Source of the DNA: Atherinomorus stipes
Taxonomy: Eukaryota; Chordata; Actinopteri; Atheriniformes; Atherinidae
Length of the DNA: 64,000 bases
Assembly: GCA_023101725.1 (NCBI GenBank)
Contig: JALJCO010001383.1
Location: 1 to 64,000 of the forward strand
Direction of reading: 5' to 3'
The notes under the pieces: generated by a model
The model's input: the letters and a program-made list of their open reading frames with translations, nothing else
Told to the model about the DNA's origin: nothing
The model's database searches: none
Position numbers and translations under genes: made by a program
Shown: positions 24,638-64,000 of the stretch, in pieces
Layout: each line of letters begins with the position of its first letter
Numbering within the stretch: the stretch's first letter is position 1

Positions 24638-27600
24638 TGAAGTCTTAAATGCCAAAGGCAGTGGCTAAGAAGAACACCTGAACCAACATCCTCTTTAACC
24701 TCTTCGATCAGCTTGGTCAAGACTGAAAATAATTAAAGGTAAACCTACGCCAAAGTAAATGGAAATAGCTACTGTAGGACTAGGAATACAATCAAATATC
24801 CCGATGGGGTGCTCAGGTTTTAACAGTTAGTGTGTGTGTGTGTGTGTGCATGCGTGGTTATATAACTTAAATTCCATTATTGATATTTAAAGCTCCCATT
24901 TTACATAACTGTGTTGCATTGACACCACTGTAAAGCTCAGCTGTATGGAATTGTTTTAATGTTAAATATATAATTATAATAGAAGTTTATCATCCAGTTT
25001 AATCAATTAAAATAAAAGCCAAGTGCAGACTATAACGTTAAAAAACATTGTAAATTAAGGGGACAAAAAAGTGGCTTGCTAACCATTTGGTTTTTGCTGT
25101 AATAAATATCCGCTCTCCTTCTGCCTTATTTAAATAACATCCGTTCAGGCTTTCGCATAAAAAATCAGCGCGCGCACGGTGTGTCCACTGAACCAAAAGC
25201 GGTTCCAATAACTTTTTGTCCGGTCAGAACGGATGATTACGTCCCATCACATTTTATATCCAAACAAAACTCAAATCAGGACACACTGTTGAGTTTTAAA
25301 TTCGCGAGGTTCAACAGAAACGTTTGAGGTTAATCAACATGTCCTACCTCTGAATGTAACTTTTGCAATCCTGTCACCTTTCCCCCGAAGGTGAGCCACC
25401 GTCTTCAGGTGAACCACTAAGGCCATCATTAGTCCACACTGTTCGGGGGAGTAATTTTACTCCACACAGATAAAACTTTAACCGGTTTGGTGCAATCACT
25501 GTTGTTTCAGATGAGTCTCTGCTTGGGTCTGGATTCGCTGTAACCCTAAAAACGTTTTCCTTCCGGGCAGCATGGATACTTAAAATGTGTTATCAAGGAG
25601 AGGAAAAAGAAAAAAAAAGAAAGTATTTTAGTTGCAGGCTCAGGTTAACATCTCCTCTGTGTTCCTGCTGGATCTGAGGCTCATCTCTCGGCTGAGTCTT
25701 GGTTTTACTGCTTTCCTGCTCTTTGCGCAGGAAGGGTGGGGGTGGGCTTCAGCTTCAGCGAGAGGTTGGTGGATGCTCTGATTGCAGAGGATGAGTCCAG
25801 ACTCGGAATTTGGAGGGAAAGAATGGTGCTTTCTATTTCTTCCAGTGGCTTGTGGCTGAATTACCGGTAGTCTAAATGCTTTAGTGCTATTTTCCCTAAG
25901 AATTCCAGGATTTTCTAAAGTTTCTAAAGACAAAGAACCATATTGCCCCTTCTGTAGAGGGGTATAGTTTTACCTTGTCCTATGTTAAAGCTGCAGAGTT
26001 GTTATAGTATATGGTTGCCAAGCAACTCCTTTTGCCCTTAGTCGACTTATAGCTTTAAGTGAGTTAGGTGAATATCAGGGTTCAGATAAACATGGCCCTT
26101 CTCTGGCTAATGGGCAGCTGTGGTCTGCTGAAAGGGAATAATGGTTGCTCCAATGAGGATGACTAACTGGAGTCCACATCTTTGTTGGGGAAAAAAAGAA
26201 CCTTGTCTTAAATTTTTTTTAAAAAGGTTTTCAAAGGTCCACCTGTGAAGCTGAAGAATCGAAAGAGAATAGTCAATTGAACTGCTTGGAAAAAGCCACG
26301 AAAGTAAAAACACCCTCCCTAGACATGAGAATTTTTGGTTTAATATATGGAAATCCTTGTCATAAAGTATTTGACACTTAGCCTTGAATTTTAGAGACAT
26401 GTCTTCCAATGAAAAATAAGAAAAAAAAGGGATTAGAGTTTCTTGAGAAATGCCAGTATTTCTGGGAGAATCAAAGTTGCAGTGCTGGCAGTGGGACTTC
26501 TTGTGACAGCACTGTGATGTTTGTAGCTCTTGAAACTAGGACAGCAGCAGTTTATAGAGATTCAAGGTGCTGCTTGGCAGGTAAAACTAAATAAGTGAGC
26601 AAGGCAACTGAATAATCAACAACTTACCAACCCAGATCAACCAAATGCCATATCCACCCTGAGATGCTGCATCTGCTGTTGCCCTTTGTTGCTCCTTGTG
26701 TTTGTTCATGATTTTCTGATGGGTTAAATGCTGAAGTTAATTTGCTGTGTGTGTAAAAGCATGCTGGCTAATAAAGGGCTTGTCTTCAGCATCCCAGTAG
26801 CAATAGTGGCACTTCATGGCTGTCACCACATCCTGGAACAATAGTAGATACGCTGCATGACATAAAGGTGAAAGCCTTCCATGCAAGGATATTGACTGAT
26901 CATGTGACATTCATGTATAGAACAGCCTTTAATCATCAAAATAAAAGAGAAAAATTGTGAAAAAGCTTGCCTAAAATAAACGAGCTTTCCCACTTATGAT
27001 GACATTCAGTTTACTGTTCCTCTCTATTTTAGGCTCAGTCTAAGATGGCTAATTAAAGGTTTTCCTCCTCAGCCTTACAAGAGACTCAGGGAGAAAACAA
27101 AGGAATCAGCAGGCTGAAAGGGCTGGTTTGCTACAGTACGCCATCTCTGCAGATGAGCTGCAGAAGTCCTACGGGGAGGCATCACCAAACAAGTCATTCT
27201 GCTTTCCGTATCACACACCAAAACAACAGGGTTAGATGTTGACCAATCCTTTTCCTGACAGCACAGTGGAGCAGATTTAATAAACAAAAAAAGAAGTGTA
27301 CGGGATAAAATGGTGAAAGAACTAGAGCACTCGCTCCACTTTAACACTGATTCATATAAACCCCTTAGGACAGTGAGTCTGTCTTGATATAACAAATAAA
27401 GAGAGATGGCCCATTTCATCAGCATCTTGTCTTCTCACTTGGGGCAATCAGTAGGACCTGTCGTAAACATCCTCAGGCATGCGTATAACAAGACAGTGTG
27501 CTCTATAATTCTGCACATCGAGATAGCTGGAGGAGAAATCCAGCCCTTTTGCTCTCTGTCTTTCAATACGTATGTGAATCTGTGACCATGTTCACTTTCA

Positions 27601-28879
27601 CTGGTTTGCAGAGAGACTGAAAGATAACCATCCCTTCAATGGGAGTTTTAGGTTTAAAAATGCATTACGCTTTTGTGCTGACTCATGCACTATTCAACGT
27701 GCTGCAGTGTTGTGTGTTTCTTTACATTGGCACTGTGAGAAATTCAGGACTATAATGACTTCTTTAAATTCAAGGTTTCCTCCATCTGTATAAAAACATT
27801 TGAAGGTAATTATGACACATTTTATAGCTTGTTTGAACTAATTGTAGATCTTTGAATCTCATGAGCTTGCTTTTAAGCTGCAGCATAAAATAAAGACTAA
27901 ACATGTCTGGATATTTAATACGGCACAGCTCATGCACTACATAAAGCTTTTATTAAATGGCAGATGTACTTAACTAATATTTGCACAAGAATTTTAGTAC
28001 CTCTGGATATCTGCACCAAAGCAATAGACAAATCATGCAGCTGAGTGAAATATCAGTATTATAAACATGCGTCAGCAATAAAATCATGTTAGGATTGCTT
28101 TACCTACTTCCTCCTAATGAGTACAATTTTGAAAGCCCTATCCTGAGATGACATCATGTCCATTCATGAGAAGTTAGGCACAAGTTGTGAATGAAGTGGT
28201 TTTACAGTATATAAATACTTTAGTCAACAGAGGGAGATGTTGGACAGGAATAAAACCCCATCAAAAACAAGCGAAGTTATTTTCAATAAATCTTTGGGGC
28301 TCATTTAGGCTCATATGAAGTATTGGATCGTGTTGATCACATACCTTCTCAACTACAAAGACAGTTTATTAGCTGCACATCTGTCAGATTGCTGCAGGTC
28401 TTGTGGGACCTTCTATTATTGTAACAAAAAGGTCAAATGATTCTGTAACAAAAAGCAGAGGATGTCTGTGAAATCTGAAGAGCTCTCTAGAGAAAAGTTC
28501 TGGTCCGATGGAGAAAATCTTGGCTTTAAAGTTAAAGGCACCAGTTGTCAAAGACAGCAACTTTTAATTCCCTGTTTTGTTCTGATAAAAGCACATCTGT
28601 GCTTTGTCATGTTGCTGATGTAGGACATCTTATTTATTAACTAGCATTAATTAATCACCAAGAACAAGGCAGACATATGCAGATGATATTCAAAATAAAA
28701 AGGTTAACAATCCAGGGCAAAAGAATTGATGAGATGTGTGCAAGCAGGTTGGAACCAGATGAGAGAAAAGTGTCAGGTGAGATAAAATGGTATGAGCAAG
28801 AATAAAAGAAAAGGTGGACAAAATAGTGTGGAGACCAGGGATGTTGATGTGGAGACAATGGCCCTGCAGAAAAGTCAGA
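24638..28879. other. Unassigned intergenic sequence
   Basis: It contains a (GT)n tract at 24831-24848. The CpG-richer segment at about 25140-25560 is treated as a finding. Only short open frames on either strand, including a 97-codon minus-strand frame at 25640-25933 without recognisable motifs. No repeats recognised. Confidence 0.35.
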
Positions 28880-29150
28880 ACTGGATTAAAATGCAGGGAT
28901 TCTCTTTTAGAGTGATATGAGTAGATAAGATCAGGTATGAGAGTATCAGTGGGTCAACATGTTAGTTTTGGAGACAGAGAAATGAGACTCAGATACGTTG
29001 GACATTTACAAAGGATGGAGAAAGATACTGGGGTTAGAACTACCAGACTTAGAGGAAGACTACAGAGATTAATGGATGCCGTGAAAGGGGACATGAGGTT
29101 AGGTGGTGTAAGAGGATGCAGAGGATAACTCCTGAATAAAGCGTCCAGGA
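28880..29150 (+). mobile_element. LINE 3' ORF fragment
   Basis: An open frame at 28937-29128 reads GDREMRLRYVGHLQRMEKDT, the 'LRWFGHVQRM' motif at the C-terminal end of many fish non-LTR retrotransposon ORF2 proteins. An Arg/Leu/Gly-rich tail and a '-DAVKGDMRL-' segment follow, as is usual in that family. It is a short, 5'-truncated, dead fragment. It belongs to a different group of LINEs from the copy at 10502-11334. Confidence 0.65.
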
Positions 29151-29339
29151 AAGACAAGAAGATATTTAGGATGAAAGACAAATACAAGGCAGACAAAACA
29201 TGGTGACATATATCACTTCTGGAAATTTTATTAGAAACACTGTCTTTGATTGTTGGACTCAAGTTATCAATAAAAAAAGATGGTTTGTAGCTCCATCTTG
29301 TGGTGAAAATAGTTATTGGGGAAGCTTGAATACCTTGGT

Positions 29340-30131
29340 CCCTTCTGTTTTCTCACACCTGGCGCAGTGATGACGTCATAGAAAAAGGTTTAATGAAGCA
29401 GACCGTTCTCCCGGAGTGGGACAGCCAGACAGGTGGTTCTCTGCGGCCTCCATAAAGGATTTTATGGAGGGAATTTACCTGCCGTAAAAATACCATTTAG
29501 ATGGTTATAAAAAGATCAAATACAAATGAAAGTTTTAAAATAGCAAAGTATTAAAGCTCTCAACAAAGTGGGTAAATGTGGGTGGTTCTTCTCTAAAAGA
29601 GGAAAAATGCAGAGCTGCTCTCCGGTTCAAATATGTGTTTTTTTATATAGGCCATACATATATATATTTTTTAAAATAAGTTTTTCTTTAAACTCACTTC
29701 AGACTGTCAAGGGAAATTTGTGCGTTTATCAATGAGGGAGATGTTTTTGAAATTCACGTTTCATTATTAGGCTAGCCTATATCTAAAAAAATAACCACCT
29801 GCAACATTTGCAAGCAGAGTTGGGATACACGCATTAGGGTTTTTATTCATTCAGGTAAAAAACAACAACAACAACAACAAAAACAGCCTATGTTTCTCTC
29901 TTTTTTCTTTTATTTAAGGGGGACGCAACGTGTTGCAGCCAACCTCCTACATGTACACATCACGACTGACTAGAAATATTTATGTATTTATCAAGTTATT
30001 TTTTGCTGGTAAAGATTAACGACAGCTTAACAGCGGGATTCCCATCGGCAGAGGGGAGGGGGGCTGGTGCGTCCCAGCCCTCTGTATCCAGCTGTTGCGC
30101 CGCTCCGCAGCCTTAGTGCGCCACATTCACT
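29340..30131 (+). promoter_or_regulatory. Putative promoter and 5' leader of fndc1
   Basis: This directly precedes the fndc1 start codon. It holds a perfect cAMP-response-element palindrome, TGACGTCA, at 29371-29378. A 10-base hairpin, CCTCCATAAA/TTTATGGAGG with a four-base loop, lies at 29447-29470. A G-rich strip (GAGGGGAGGGGGGCTGG, about 30050-30066) sits 70-80 bases before the ATG. The last 120 bases are clearly richer in G+C and CpG than the surroundings. A (AAC)n tract lies at about 29861-29883. No transcription start can be fixed from sequence alone. Confidence 0.5.

Positions 30132-64000
<33,869 letters not shown>

Noticed and set aside
25640..25933. 97-codon minus-strand open frame
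   Set aside because: No recognisable domain, no promoter or polyadenylation context, and polar composition compatible with chance.

Overview
The window is a stretch of vertebrate, almost certainly teleost fish, nuclear DNA. It is AT-rich, has long introns with GT-AG boundaries, and carries many diverged interspersed repeats of kinds common in ray-finned fish: TTAA-flanked and hAT-like MITEs, 3' ends of LINEs, and CA/TA/poly-G simple repeats. There are no bacterial or viral genes. Assignment to an acanthomorph fish is an inference from the repeat types.

The one gene recognised with confidence is fndc1 (fibronectin type III domain containing 1, also known as AGS8), on the plus strand. Its 5' end and 17 coding exons run from 30132 to 63685, and the C-terminal exons lie beyond the window. 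Splicing at the given junctions leaves one open frame of 5,012 bases, about 1,670 residues. The product begins with a signal peptide. Next come a partial FN3 region, two complete FN3 domains (exons 6-9), one very large Ser/Thr/Arg-rich disordered exon (exon 10, 869 codons, with a 63-codon serine tract), and a turn-and-strand repeat block (exons 11-13). A Thr/Pro mucin-like segment and the start of the C-terminal FN3 domain (exons 16-17) finish it. Nearly all introns are phase 1.

Region by region: 1-4.2 kb holds a tRNA-Leu(AAG)-like relic and otherwise unassigned DNA. 4.2-6.5 kb holds a hAT-like MITE and a dispersed repeat split by a clean TTAA-flanked MITE. 7.0-9.9 kb holds three exon-like blocks that join in frame into a 118-residue protein I do not recognise. 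10.5-11.3 kb holds a decayed LINE reverse-transcriptase tail. 11-29 kb is mostly unassigned DNA with a few repeats (14.7, 22.2, 23.8 and 28.9 kb). 29.3-30.1 kb is the putative fndc1 promoter, with a perfect CRE palindrome. Intron 1 (30.2-39.2 kb) and intron 3 (40.7-48.1 kb) of fndc1 hold nested MITEs. The later introns hold simple repeats and dispersed-repeat fragments.

The points most worth following up are: (i) the remodelled N-terminus of fndc1, where two half-FN3 exons found in mammals could not be found and a basic 82-codon exon sits in their place; (ii) the unrecognised three-exon candidate gene; (iii) the stack of nested TTAA-flanked elements that repeatedly carry ATGGCG (YY1/Kozak-like) motifs; (iv) the trinucleotide-encoded polyserine tract.
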